NCBI GenBank assembly: GCA_900554345.1
Contig: USHH01000018.1
Location: forward strand, 1-18,021
Direction of reading: 5' to 3'
DNA length: 18,021 nt
Source of the DNA: an uncultured Bacteroidales bacterium
GTDB taxonomy: Bacteria > Bacteroidota > Bacteroidia > Bacteroidales > Muribaculaceae
Below the pieces are notes generated by a model. The model saw only the letters and a list, made by a program, of their open reading frames with translations. It did no database searches and had not been told where the DNA came from. Position numbers and translations under genes: made by a program. Below, piece by piece: positions 6,223 through 14,323 of this stretch (positions are counted from its first letter, which is position 1; every line of letters begins with the position of its first letter).

Positions 6223-8262
6223 TTACCAGTCGCATTCGAGGAACTTGAACTGGGCCGGGCCTACTACCTCCCACTTGGCGGTGTAGGTGGCGGCGGAGCC
6301 GGTGTAGACGCCGAAGGTGATGGTGTAGACCACCTGCATGCCCTCAAACGGACGGGCCTCCGGATAGAGCTTCGACAGAGCGCCGGGCATTACCTCCTCG
6401 CAGAAACGCTTCTTCATCAGCGTCACTACCTCCTCGTCGGTCATCCCCTCGTATCCCTTGGGATACTGTGCGCGGGCCGATGCGGCGCGGAGATCGACAT
6501 TGTTCTGGTAGGCGGAGGTGCCGGAGTAATACTCGTTGTTGCCGTAGCTTGTCACGTAGCCCATGCCCGACTTGATGCCTGTAGAGCCCAGAGGCACGTC
6601 GATGTTCTCATATACCCAGTCGACGCATGCCTGATAGTAGGTGGCGCTGAGCTCCTGGCCACGGCCGGAAGGAAGCGTGATCGTCACGTTGGGGTCAAAC
6701 ATCCATTTGCCATCGAGCTTCACGAACTGTGAGGTCACCTCCACATAGCTCTTGCGCGGTGTCCACTCGCTGCCGTTATACTCGTAGACGTCACACTTGT
6801 AGGAAGTCGTGCCGTCGGCATAATACTTGTAGACCACGAATCGGCTGTCGCCGGCCTGAGCGTAAGGTAGCTTCACCTTGAGGTAAGCCGGCAGATAGTT
6901 CTCGGGCTTGGCCGTCGACGACAGGTTGCCGTATCTCTGTCCCATGGCCTCGTAGTCGGCCGGGTTGAGTATAAGCGTGTTGGCGGCGGCGTTCCAGCGG
7001 CCCTCGTTTTTCACGTATACTGCGTTCTCGTTGACAGAAGGCACATTGACCACCTTCGCGGGGCTTCTGCGGGGAGCGGCCTTGGTGCCTGCCTCCACCT
7101 TGGTGGCCACGAAGTTGACATACTTGCCGGCTGCCACGGCGATAAGATAGCCGGTCACGGTCATCGTCTCACCCTCCTGGAGGGCCGACTTGATCTCGTC
7201 GGTGGCGAAATATATGCCGCCCATGGCTTTCTCGGAGCCCATGTCGATGTTGATGTTGTTGCCGCTGATCACGACCTTGCCTGTGATCTGGCCATACTCG
7301 GCGAGAGCATTGTCGGTGCGGCCGGCTATAGCCTCGATGTCGCCTACGGAGAAGACAGCGGGGGAGGGGTATTCCACCGATTCCTCGCTTCCCTTCACCT
7401 CGAATGTGGAGGCGGAGCCGGAGATCTGGAGGCCCTTGTTGTAGGCGCCGATCTGAGCGCTGGCCACCAGCTGTGTGCCTATCGGGTAGGTCGAGGGGTC
7501 ATAGCCGCTTCCCATATATGTGAATATGGAGCCGGAGTTGTCGGTAAGTATGAAACCTGCGTTGCAGACGGCTGTCACGATGCCGTTGATGTCGTAGGTG
7601 CCGTCGACGGCCACGCTGCCGATCACCTCGGAGAGGGTGAAGCCGGGCACGTCGGGGTTGTCGCCGCCGTTGAAGACGGGATCTACATTCGACGTCATGT
7701 AGTTGACGATAACATACTGGCCGTCGGCTGCGTCGGGGAAGTTGTCGGCGATCACGCCGGCGAGCGAGGAGGCTGCCGTGTGGCTGGGAGCGAACGAGGG
7801 AGTGTAGTCGGTCTCGCTGCCCCACACTTTCTGGTAGTCGTTGTCCGACACGGTGTATTCAGCTGCGCTGGCGATACCCTCGACCTCGGCGGGCATCTCC
7901 TGGGCCTCGTTGTAGGTGAGGCTCACCGATGAGCCGTTGCTGAGGGCGAAATACTTGAATGTGCTGTTGGCGAGGAAGGCCGGCACATACTGCGCGGCAG
8001 GGATGGAGGGCGTGAAATAGTGCTGCGTGCCTACGGCTGAGAGGGCCGCCGCATGCTCGCTGCCTGCGAGCTCCTTGTTGGCGCTGAGCCCTGCGAGAGT
8101 GGCGTAGTCGGCCTCGGTCATGGTGTAGCTGACACTCTGCACCTGCTGGAGTGTCGGCTCCTCGAAGCCGTCGAGATGGTCGTTCCAGGAATTCTCCGAG
8201 CATCCCGCAAGGCCGATGCCCGCTGCCAGAAACGCCAGTGTCTTTATATTTATAGCTTTCAT
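6223..8262 (-). CDS. Large lipoprotein with OB-fold-like repeats, partner of the TonB receptor
   Basis: The 679-residue protein has a lipoprotein signal peptide (LAGC, Cys21). The residues after Cys21 start SEN and are rich in Asp/Glu, resembling the Bacteroidetes signal that sends lipoproteins to the cell surface. Residues about 30-190 contain two similar stretches (near YTMTEADYATLAG and YTVSDNDYQKVWG), suggesting an internal repeat. The middle contains two beta-rich segments of the type DINGIVTAV...GFILTDNSGSIF and YGQITGKVVIS...MTVTGYLIAV, which look like OB-fold domains found in Bacteroidetes lipoproteins. A basic linker (APRRSPAK) leads to a C-terminal alpha/beta region of unknown fold. 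No enzyme motif was recognised. It follows the TonB receptor by 21 nt and is surely co-transcribed. It lacks SusD/RagB tetratricopeptide features, so the likely role, ligand capture or processing for the receptor, is inference. Confidence 0.75.
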   Translation of the reverse strand: MKAINIKTLAFLAAGIGLAGCSENSWNDHLDGFEEPTLQQVQSVSYTMTEADYATLAGLSANKELAGSEHAAALSAVGTQHYFTPSIPAAQYVPAFLANSTFKYFALSNGSSVSLTYNEAQEMPAEVEGIASAAEYTVSDNDYQKVWGSETDYTPSFAPSHTAASSLAGVIADNFPDAADGQYVIVNYMTSNVDPVFNGGDNPDVPGFTLSEVIGSVAVDGTYDINGIVTAVCNAGFILTDNSGSIFTYMGSGYDPSTYPIGTQLVASAQIGAYNKGLQISGSASTFEVKGSEESVEYPSPAVFSVGDIEAIAGRTDNALAEYGQITGKVVISGNNINIDMGSEKAMGGIYFATDEIKSALQEGETMTVTGYLIAVAAGKYVNFVATKVEAGTKAAPRRSPAKVVNVPSVNENAVYVKNEGRWNAAANTLILNPADYEAMGQRYGNLSSTAKPENYLPAYLKVKLPYAQAGDSRFVVYKYYADGTTSYKCDVYEYNGSEWTPRKSYVEVTSQFVKLDGKWMFDPNVTITLPSGRGQELSATYYQACVDWVYENIDVPLGSTGIKSGMGYVTSYGNNEYYSGTSAYQNNVDLRAASARAQYPKGYEGMTDEEVVTLMKKRFCEEVMPGALSKLYPEARPFEGMQVVYTITFGVYTGSAATYTAKWEVVGPAQFKFLECDW

Positions 8263-8283
8263 TGTCTTATGCTTGTGGTGTGA

Positions 8284-11055
8284 TTAGAAACTCAGTTTAA
8301 ATCTCAGCGAGAACGTGCGGCCGAAGGAGTAGAGCACTTTGTAGGCGTTGCTCCATGTGCCCGGAGTGTCGAAGTTGGTGGTGGCGTCCTTCACGAAGTT
8401 ATAGTTGAAGAGGTTGTAGACGTTGCCGTAGACGGTGGCGTCGAGGCCGCCGACCTTGAACTTGTAGCTGCAGCTGAGGTCGAGCTCGTTGCCCCAGGGT
8501 ATCTCCCAGGGATCGCATACGTTGAGCTCCGTGTTGGGGTTGAGGTTGGAGCCGGAGACAGCGTAGTCGGAGTAGTTGCGAGCGGCCATCGTCCAGTCGG
8601 CGCCGATGCGGAAGCCCTTGAACGGCTTGAAGGTGACGCCGAGGGCGGCTGTGGTCTGTGCGGATCCGCCGACCTTTACGCCCTTCTGGTTGAGGATCGC
8701 CCAGGCGTGGTCTTCGGCGCGGATGCCGGAGGCGAGGTCGCCCTGAAGGTTCTTGAGGGGCTGGCCCTGGTCGTTGTAGAAGTAGCCCTTGGCGTTGTTG
8801 TCCCACTGCCAGTCGCCCCACGAGAACATACCGTTGAGCTCAAACCACTGAGTGGGCACATAGGTGAAGTCGAGCTCGACGCCCATGTGGCGTGCCGACA
8901 CCTTCTCGAGGTTCATAGTGTAGCGCTCGCCGGCGTGCGCGCCGGAGCTGATCTCGCCGCTCTTCTGGGTCTCGCGGTCGCATTTGTCCATCCACTTGGT
9001 GAAGTATCCGTTGATGGTCATCGAGAACACGGGGGAGTGGCAGCCCCTCAATCGTTTGATGGCCGTGGAGAACGGGGGGGAGGGGAAGCCGTAGCCTACC
9101 TCCACGGAGCCGATCTTCTCGTTCTTTGGATTGGGGTTGATGGCGTTGCTGACGGAAGATGAGAGGAATACGCCGTTGGAGAAGAATGGAGCCTTGGAGA
9201 TGTAGCCGCCGTTGACGAACACGTTGTTGTGGCGGTCGATGTTCCAGTTGGCGCCGCCCTTGATTGTTCCGCCGAGGAATGTCTTCCAGGGTGAGTTGGC
9301 GTGCTCCTTGTCGTAGTAGAAGTGGTCGATGCGCTGGTAGCCGGTGACGTTGAGCGAGCCGGCGAGGATGGTGGTCACTGCGCCGTCGAGCAGCTTGTAT
9401 TCACCCTGGCCGTAGATGCCCTCCTGATGGGTGTGGCCGTTATAGTCGCGGTAAACCACGTCGCCGATGCCGAGTTTCTCGTATTTCCAGTTGGGGTCGG
9501 CGGCAGCCGCGTTGTTTTCGGGCTTAACGTTCTTGCGGCTGCTGTCGTCCATGAAGTAGGCGCCGCTGTAGAGGTCGTTGATCTTGTTGTTGTGGTGGCC
9601 CACATAGTAGCGGAGGTCGATACCGCCTGTGAGTGTCAGCTTGTTGGGGATGATTTCGTTTTTGTAGGTGGAGATCAGGCCATACCATTCGTGGGAGTTG
9701 TTGCTCATCGACATCACCATGTTGGAGCCGGTTGTCGAGGCGGCGTTCATGTCCTGGATGGCGCCGTAGTCGAAGGTGCCGTCGGGGCGGCGGAACTGCC
9801 AGTTGAGGATTCCGTTGTTGGCGGCATACCAGGAGGAGTTGCTGTAGTCGCCGCGGCCCTGGCCCGAATAGCCGCCGCCGGAGGCGAGAGATGTATAGAG
9901 GGCAGTGGAGAGCGAGGAGTATTCGTTGATCTGCCAGATATGGTTGAGCGAGATGATCGGCTTGTGATACTGGTTGCGGTTCATGGTGCGCTCACGTCCC
10001 TCGTTGTCGAAACCGTAGGCTGCGTTGTAGCGGTACATGCTCTCGCCATTCATATATTGCTTCACTTCCTGCCAGCCTTCCACGGTGAGTCCGTTGCCGG
10101 AGTTGCGCTGGTTGTGCCACTGCGGGGCGCCGAAGGCCGTCAGGCTCAGCTGATGGCTGTCGCCCAGCTTCTTCGATACGTTGACGAAGTAGTTCCAGGC
10201 CTGGAACTGTGTGCCCTGGATGTAGCCGTCGCCCCACTTGTGGGAGCCGAGCACCGATATGGCCCAGCCGTTCTTCATCAGGCCGGTCGAGAGGCTGAAG
10301 CCTACGTCGTTGAGGCCGTCGTTGCCCATGCCATACCATATCGTGCCGCCCTTCTTGGCGTCGAGGCCGCGGGTGGTGATGTTGATGGTGCCGCCCACGG
10401 AGGGTGTCGACATGATGGCGGCGCCGAGGCCGCGCTGCGTCTGCATGTTGGAGGTGACGCCGGCCAGACCTGCGAAGTTCGACCAGTAGATGCCGCCCCA
10501 CTCCATATCGTTCATCGGGATACCGTTGACGAGGATAGCCACATTCGGGGCCTTGAAACCGCGCATGTTGATCTTGGCGTCGCCGTAGCCGCCGCCGTCG
10601 GGAGTGGCCCATACGCCGGGGGTTGACTTAAGCACCTCGGGAAATTCCTTGTTTCCGAGCTTGGCCTCGATCTGGCCCGCGGTGATCTCGGAGATCGCGA
10701 TAGGGGTCTCGCGGGTGCGCGCCTTCGACTGGGTCACCACCACGTCCTGAAGCATCTGCGAGTCGGGGTCGAGCGTTATGGTGCCGGTCTCGTGGCGTGC
10801 CTCTATTTCCATCGGTTTGTAGCCGATATAGGTAATCAGGAGTTTGTGCTTGCCTTGAGGCACTTTCAGTGTGAAATTGCCGTCGATGTCTGTGGCCACA
10901 GCCGTGCTGGTGCCTTTCACTGAGACTGTGGCGCCGATTACCGGCTCGCCCAGTTCATCGATTACCGTTCCCCTGCACGTCGTCTCGCCGCCCTGCGCAA
11001 ACGCCTGGGCAATCGCGACCATCAGTGTCACGGCCAAGAGAAATAGTCTCTTCAT
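8284..11055 (-). CDS. TonB-dependent receptor with carboxypeptidase-regulatory-like N-terminal domain
   Basis: The 923-residue outer-membrane transporter starts with a Sec signal peptide (cleavage probably after AFA, residue 20). A carboxypeptidase-regulatory-like beta-sandwich follows (about 25-105, CRGTVIDELGEPVIGATVSV onward). The plug (about 110-235) contains TPGVW, GFKAPNVAILVNGIPMND and the closing GGTINITTRG. The rest is a 22-strand-type barrel ending in RTFSLRFKLSF with the terminal Phe used for outer-membrane insertion. It is shorter than classical SusC proteins and is followed by a lipoprotein unlike SusD, so it is better described as a TonB receptor of unknown substrate. A good promoter lies at 11126-11157. 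No TonB box could be assigned confidently. The barrel carries an odd 15-residue insertion near 659-673 (see the repeat entry). Confidence 0.93.
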   Translation of the reverse strand: MKRLFLLAVTLMVAIAQAFAQGGETTCRGTVIDELGEPVIGATVSVKGTSTAVATDIDGNFTLKVPQGKHKLLITYIGYKPMEIEARHETGTITLDPDSQMLQDVVVTQSKARTRETPIAISEITAGQIEAKLGNKEFPEVLKSTPGVWATPDGGGYGDAKINMRGFKAPNVAILVNGIPMNDMEWGGIYWSNFAGLAGVTSNMQTQRGLGAAIMSTPSVGGTINITTRGLDAKKGGTIWYGMGNDGLNDVGFSLSTGLMKNGWAISVLGSHKWGDGYIQGTQFQAWNYFVNVSKKLGDSHQLSLTAFGAPQWHNQRNSGNGLTVEGWQEVKQYMNGESMYRYNAAYGFDNEGRERTMNRNQYHKPIISLNHIWQINEYSSLSTALYTSLASGGGYSGQGRGDYSNSSWYAANNGILNWQFRRPDGTFDYGAIQDMNAASTTGSNMVMSMSNNSHEWYGLISTYKNEIIPNKLTLTGGIDLRYYVGHHNNKINDLYSGAYFMDDSSRKNVKPENNAAAADPNWKYEKLGIGDVVYRDYNGHTHQEGIYGQGEYKLLDGAVTTILAGSLNVTGYQRIDHFYYDKEHANSPWKTFLGGTIKGGANWNIDRHNNVFVNGGYISKAPFFSNGVFLSSSVSNAINPNPKNEKIGSVEVGYGFPSPPFSTAIKRLRGCHSPVFSMTINGYFTKWMDKCDRETQKSGEISSGAHAGERYTMNLEKVSARHMGVELDFTYVPTQWFELNGMFSWGDWQWDNNAKGYFYNDQGQPLKNLQGDLASGIRAEDHAWAILNQKGVKVGGSAQTTAALGVTFKPFKGFRIGADWTMAARNYSDYAVSGSNLNPNTELNVCDPWEIPWGNELDLSCSYKFKVGGLDATVYGNVYNLFNYNFVKDATTNFDTPGTWSNAYKVLYSFGRTFSLRFKLSF
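8992..9081 (-). repeat. Diverged 45-bp tandem duplication inside the TonB receptor, with a G7 tract
   Basis: Reading the minus strand, codons for S659-H673 (9081-9037) are followed by S674 onward (9036-8992). The first 31 bases of the two copies match at 24 positions. The protein changes from SPPFSTAI to SPVFSMTI. The second copy fits a normal barrel strand (SPVFSMTINGYFTKW), while the first (SPPFSTAIKRLRGCH) does not. A run of seven G on the plus strand (9074-9080) begins the first copy. Confidence 0.5.
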
Positions 11056-11125
11056 ACGTTAGTCGAATTAGTTGGTTATTGTTGTTTTTGTTATGTTGCT
11101 TCGGATGTTCGACGTAAATAATCCA

Positions 11126-11157
11126 CAAAGTTAAGAATTTTTTGCATATCATTCAAA
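11126..11157 (-). promoter_or_regulatory. Promoter of the TonB receptor-lipoprotein operon
   Basis: On the minus strand, TTTG (11157-11154) and TAACTTTG (11133-11126) are 20 nt apart, a full Bacteroidetes consensus match. Transcription would begin near 11119, leaving a leader of about 64 nt. Confidence 0.8.
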
Positions 11158-11299
11158 TATATTTTCATTCCCCGTGTATCTCCCCTTATTGTCTGCAATT
11201 CTGTCGCGCAGCTATGCCGCGCAACAGTGGTCTGCGACATTATTTTCAAATTTCAAGCAAAAACACCCTGCATTTCGCGGCAGTCACGCTACTTATTAT

Positions 11300-11307
11300 T
11301 ATATTTG
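11300..11307 (+). promoter_or_regulatory. -7 promoter box of the MFS transporter
   Basis: TATATTTG matches TAnnTTTG and lies 27 nt before the MFS start codon. No convincing -33 TTTG is found at the right spacing, so activator help or a weaker promoter is possible. It is divergent from the TonB receptor promoter. Confidence 0.5.
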
Positions 11308-11334
11308 CACAAAATTTGAATAAAACCTAACACT

Positions 11335-13071
11335 ATGTCTTCTTCCACAGCAGCTCTCAACGCCGCGGCTGCCGGCACTTCGCTCCGCGACAAGGCATGG
11401 GCCCGTTGGCTTGCCCTCGGCCTGCTCGCCTTCGCCATGTTCTGTTCGTATATATTTATGGACATCCTCTCCCCGATCAAAGACCTCCTGCAGTCGACCA
11501 GAGGCTGGGACTCCACAGCCTTCGGTACGATGCAGGGCTCCGAGACCTTCCTCAACGTGTTCATCTTCTTCCTCATCTTCGCAGGTATCATCCTCGACAA
11601 GATGGGCGTGAGGTTCACGGCCGTGCTTTCGGGCGGTGTGATGCTCGTGGGCGCCACAATCAACTGGTATGCGCTCACCGACGCTTTCCTCGGCAGCAGC
11701 CTCGACGTATGGTTTACCAACCATCTCAACTACATCCCGGGCTTCGACGAGCTGGGCATCTCTCCTTTCTATGAAGGCATGCCGGCATCCGCCAAGCTCT
11801 CGGCCGTCGGCTTCATGATCTTCGGCTGCGGCGTGGAGATGGCCGGCATCACGGTGAGCCGTGGAATCGTGAAATGGTTCAAGGGACGCGAGATGGCCAT
11901 GGCCATGGGCTCGGAAATGGCGCTTGCCCGTCTCGGTGTGGGCACGTGTATGATCTTCTCGCCTCTGGTGGCCAATTTCGGCGGCGACATCAGCGTGTCG
12001 CGTTCGGTGGCCTTCGGCGTTGTGCTCCTCATGGTGGCCCTCATCATGTTTATCGTCTATTTCTTCATGGACAAGAAACTCGACGCCCAGACCGGCGAGG
12101 CTGAAGAGAAAGACGATCCCTTCCGCATCTCCGACCTCGGCAAGATCCTGAGCTCCCTTGGATTCTGGGTGGTGGCCCTCCTCTGCGTGCTCTATTATTC
12201 CGCCATCTTCCCCTTCCAGAAATATGCGGTCAACATGCTCCAGTGCAATCTCTCGCTCCATCCCGAATCGGTAAGCGAGTTCTGGCAGAGCGACCTCTGC
12301 ACGTATATCCAGTATGTCATCATGCTTGTGGTGGCCGGGGGAGCGTTCGGCTTCAGCTTCTCGAAGAGCAAGTCGGTGAAGATTCCCTCGCTGGTGATTT
12401 CCATCGTGGCGCTGGTGGTATATTGCGTGATGGGCTACATGAGGCAGTCGGCCGCCGCAATATTCGCGGTGTTCCCGCTGCTGGCCGTCGGCATCACTCC
12501 CATCCTCGGCAACTATGTAGACTATAAGGGTAAGGCCGCCTCGATGCTCGTTTTCGGCGCCCTTCTCCTCATCATCTGCCACCTGACGTTCGCGTTCATC
12601 CTCCCCGTCTTCAAGGGCAACGACCTCGGCGGCGTGATGGTGGCCTACATCACGATTCTCGTGCTCGGCGCCTCCTTCTCGCTCGTGCCCGCCTCGCTCT
12701 GGCCCTCCGTGCCCAAGCTTGTCGACGCCAAGATCATCGGCTCCGCCTACGCCCTTATCTTCTGGATCCAGAACATCGGCCTCTGGCTATTCCCGCTGCT
12801 GATCGGCAAGGTGCTCGATTCAACCAATTCCGATATCGTATCGGCGGTCGCAGCCGGTCAGCTGACTGCCGAGGAGGCCGCGGTGAGCTACAATTACACC
12901 TGGCCGCTCGTGATGCTCGCATGCCTCGGCGTTGCCGCGCTGGTGCTGGGCCTCTACCTTAAGGTGGTCGACCGCAAGAAGCACCTCGGCCTCGAGCTCC
13001 CCAACATCACCGACTCCAAGGCCGAGAAGGTCGAGATAGAGGAGTCGGAGGTGGAAGGCGTGGAAGGCTGA
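11335..13071 (+). CDS. Major facilitator superfamily transporter (MFSD1-like)
   Basis: The 578-residue inner-membrane protein has about twelve hydrophobic helices. An MFS signature loop follows helix 2 (DKMGVRFTAV), and a well-conserved VKWFKGREMAMAMG with K180-W181-F182 precedes ARLG. This last motif recalls the MFSD1 group, whose animal member moves dipeptides; the resemblance is from memory and the substrate is not established. The N-terminus is a short Ala/Ser-rich cytoplasmic tail, and the C-terminus is strongly acidic (DSKAEKVEIEESEVEGVEG). A charged loop near 245-260 probably links the two six-helix halves. The gene has its own -7 box at 11300 and a strong terminator at 13105, so it is monocistronic. 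Confidence 0.88.
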   Translation: MSSSTAALNAAAAGTSLRDKAWARWLALGLLAFAMFCSYIFMDILSPIKDLLQSTRGWDSTAFGTMQGSETFLNVFIFFLIFAGIILDKMGVRFTAVLSGGVMLVGATINWYALTDAFLGSSLDVWFTNHLNYIPGFDELGISPFYEGMPASAKLSAVGFMIFGCGVEMAGITVSRGIVKWFKGREMAMAMGSEMALARLGVGTCMIFSPLVANFGGDISVSRSVAFGVVLLMVALIMFIVYFFMDKKLDAQTGEAEEKDDPFRISDLGKILSSLGFWVVALLCVLYYSAIFPFQKYAVNMLQCNLSLHPESVSEFWQSDLCTYIQYVIMLVVAGGAFGFSFSKSKSVKIPSLVISIVALVVYCVMGYMRQSAAAIFAVFPLLAVGITPILGNYVDYKGKAASMLVFGALLLIICHLTFAFILPVFKGNDLGGVMVAYITILVLGASFSLVPASLWPSVPKLVDAKIIGSAYALIFWIQNIGLWLFPLLIGKVLDSTNSDIVSAVAAGQLTAEEAAVSYNYTWPLVMLACLGVAALVLGLYLKVVDRKKHLGLELPNITDSKAEKVEIEESEVEGVEG

Positions 13072-13104
13072 TTCATTCCGACAGTCGTCGATACCTCCAA
13101 TATT

Positions 13105-13142
13105 TGCCGGGTTGTGCTTTTGCATGGCCCGGCATACTTTTG
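13105..13142 (+). terminator. Terminator of the MFS transporter
   Basis: The 13-bp stem TGCCGGGTTGTGC (13105-13117) / GCATGGCCCGGCA (13122-13134) has three G-U wobbles and a TTTT loop. It is followed by TACTTTTG. The T-rich end coincides with the -7 box of the next promoter. Confidence 0.8.
13111..13142 (+). promoter_or_regulatory. Promoter of the Spi-domain gene, overlapping the MFS terminator
   Basis: GTTG (13111-13114), 20 nt, then TACTTTTG (13135-13142), a perfect -7 box. Transcription would start near 13149, leaving only about 19 nt before the ATG at 13168. The elements lie inside the terminator hairpin. Confidence 0.6.
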
Positions 13143-13167
13143 GCCTCTTGTGGGCGTTATATAGTAT

Positions 13168-14283
13168 ATGAGTAAATTGCTTTACGTGATGGCCATAGCC
13201 ATCGGAATGATGTTGAGCCCGATGCAGGGCTACGCCGAGACCGTCTACCGCAAGACGGCCGAGGCTGTGGCACAGGCTTTCTTCAATGAGGCCGCGGGGC
13301 TCCTCACACCCCCGCCGAAGCTTGTCTACAACGGCAAACGGCTCACCACGGCAAATCTGTTCATACCTTTCTATGTATTTAATTCTCCCTCCGGAGGCTT
13401 CGTGATAGTCTCGGCCGAGAACAAGGCATTCCCCATACTCGGCTTCAACCTGTCAAAGGGTTTTGACGCCGATGCCTTGGGCGAATACGAGAAGGCGCTC
13501 CTGCGCAGCTATGCCCGCGACATAGAGATGATACGCTACGACTCCGACGTGCCTTACGAGGCAATCGAGGCGTGGCAGAACATTCCCTCCTATATATCGA
13601 AGCTGGTTAAGGCGTATCCTCAGGTCAACTCGCTCTCCATGTCGCGCAATCAGGCCGACGGCGTTATCGATGCCCTTTTCGCCAGCGACCGATATATCCA
13701 GGCCACTTCCGATTTGTTTACGCCCTCGCAGTGGGGCGCCGAGATTTCGGCAATGCTGAAGCGCGACGGTGACGTGGCGCTCGGACTTGTGGACGGCGAC
13801 AGAATCCTGCCTCTTGTAGCCTACGGCTCCAAGGGCGACTACTGGCGTCTGCTGCTTGACGGCGAGAATGACTCATTTTATCGCCTTTTCGCCACGGAAG
13901 TTCTCAGCTTCGGTCAGCTCGCCGATATAATTAACGCAGCGGAGATTGTGCCTCCTCGGGAAGAGGAGCCGTTCTCGTTCCATGAAGACTTCATCGCAGA
14001 GACGCGAAGTGAGGACGAGGCACGTGAGCGTGAACATGAGAGTCGCCTCAACGTGATTGAGCCCCGTCTCGTGGCTATGGGCGGAGGTCATTTCCGCATC
14101 GACCTCCCTTCGGAGATCGTGATGTCGCGGATCTACAACCTCAACGGCTCTATGATCAGGCTTCAGCGATACAGCGACGTCTCCTCGGCTTTCGTCGACC
14201 TCGGCGGCCAGCCCTCGGGATTCTATTTCGTAGTAGTCAACGATGTCGAGGGTCGCCCTTATGGATTCAAGATCTACAGATAA
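13168..14283 (+). CDS. Secreted Spi-domain (C10 propeptide/inhibitor-like) protein without a protease domain
   Basis: The 371-residue protein has a Sec signal peptide (cleavage probably after GYA, residue 23). Residues about 24-135 resemble the Spi/streptopain propeptide domain: an Ala-rich helix with AVAQAFFNEA, a short strand with IPFYVFN, and the hallmark GGFVIVSAENKAFPILGFN from G76. In known C10 (streptopain-like) proteases this region blocks the active site or is a separate inhibitor. There is no downstream protease: the protein contains no cysteine at all. The middle (about 136-290) is unrecognised. Residues 305-371 (RIYNLNGSMIRLQ ... LGGQPSGFYFVVV ... YGFKIYR) look like a type-A T9SS sorting domain or its Bacteroidales relatives. 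It may be a stand-alone inhibitor of cysteine proteases or a degenerate C10 relative. The function is inferred. Confidence 0.7.
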   Translation: MSKLLYVMAIAIGMMLSPMQGYAETVYRKTAEAVAQAFFNEAAGLLTPPPKLVYNGKRLTTANLFIPFYVFNSPSGGFVIVSAENKAFPILGFNLSKGFDADALGEYEKALLRSYARDIEMIRYDSDVPYEAIEAWQNIPSYISKLVKAYPQVNSLSMSRNQADGVIDALFASDRYIQATSDLFTPSQWGAEISAMLKRDGDVALGLVDGDRILPLVAYGSKGDYWRLLLDGENDSFYRLFATEVLSFGQLADIINAAEIVPPREEEPFSFHEDFIAETRSEDEAREREHESRLNVIEPRLVAMGGGHFRIDLPSEIVMSRIYNLNGSMIRLQRYSDVSSAFVDLGGQPSGFYFVVVNDVEGRPYGFKIYR

Positions 14284-14311
14284 CCGGATAAATCTACAGA
14301 TAACCCAATAA
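14272..14311 (+). repeat. 20-bp tandem duplication across the stop codon
   Basis: ATCTACAGATAACCGGATAA (14272-14291) is followed directly by a copy (14292-14311) identical at 18 of 20 positions. The first copy holds the last codons and TAA stop of the Spi-domain gene, and the second repeats them as non-coding sequence. It looks like a slipped-strand duplication. Confidence 0.85.
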
Positions 14312-14323
14312 GATGATAGATAT

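Noticed and set aside
9301..10626. A 441-codon open frame on the plus strand opposite the TonB receptor
   Set aside because: It is antisense to strong plug and barrel motifs, has Val/Ala/Gly/His-rich composition without family features, and has no promoter.
11299..12582. A 427-codon minus-strand frame opposite the MFS transporter
   Set aside because: It is a His/Glu/Asp-rich shadow of the transmembrane coding sequence, with no signal or motif of its own.
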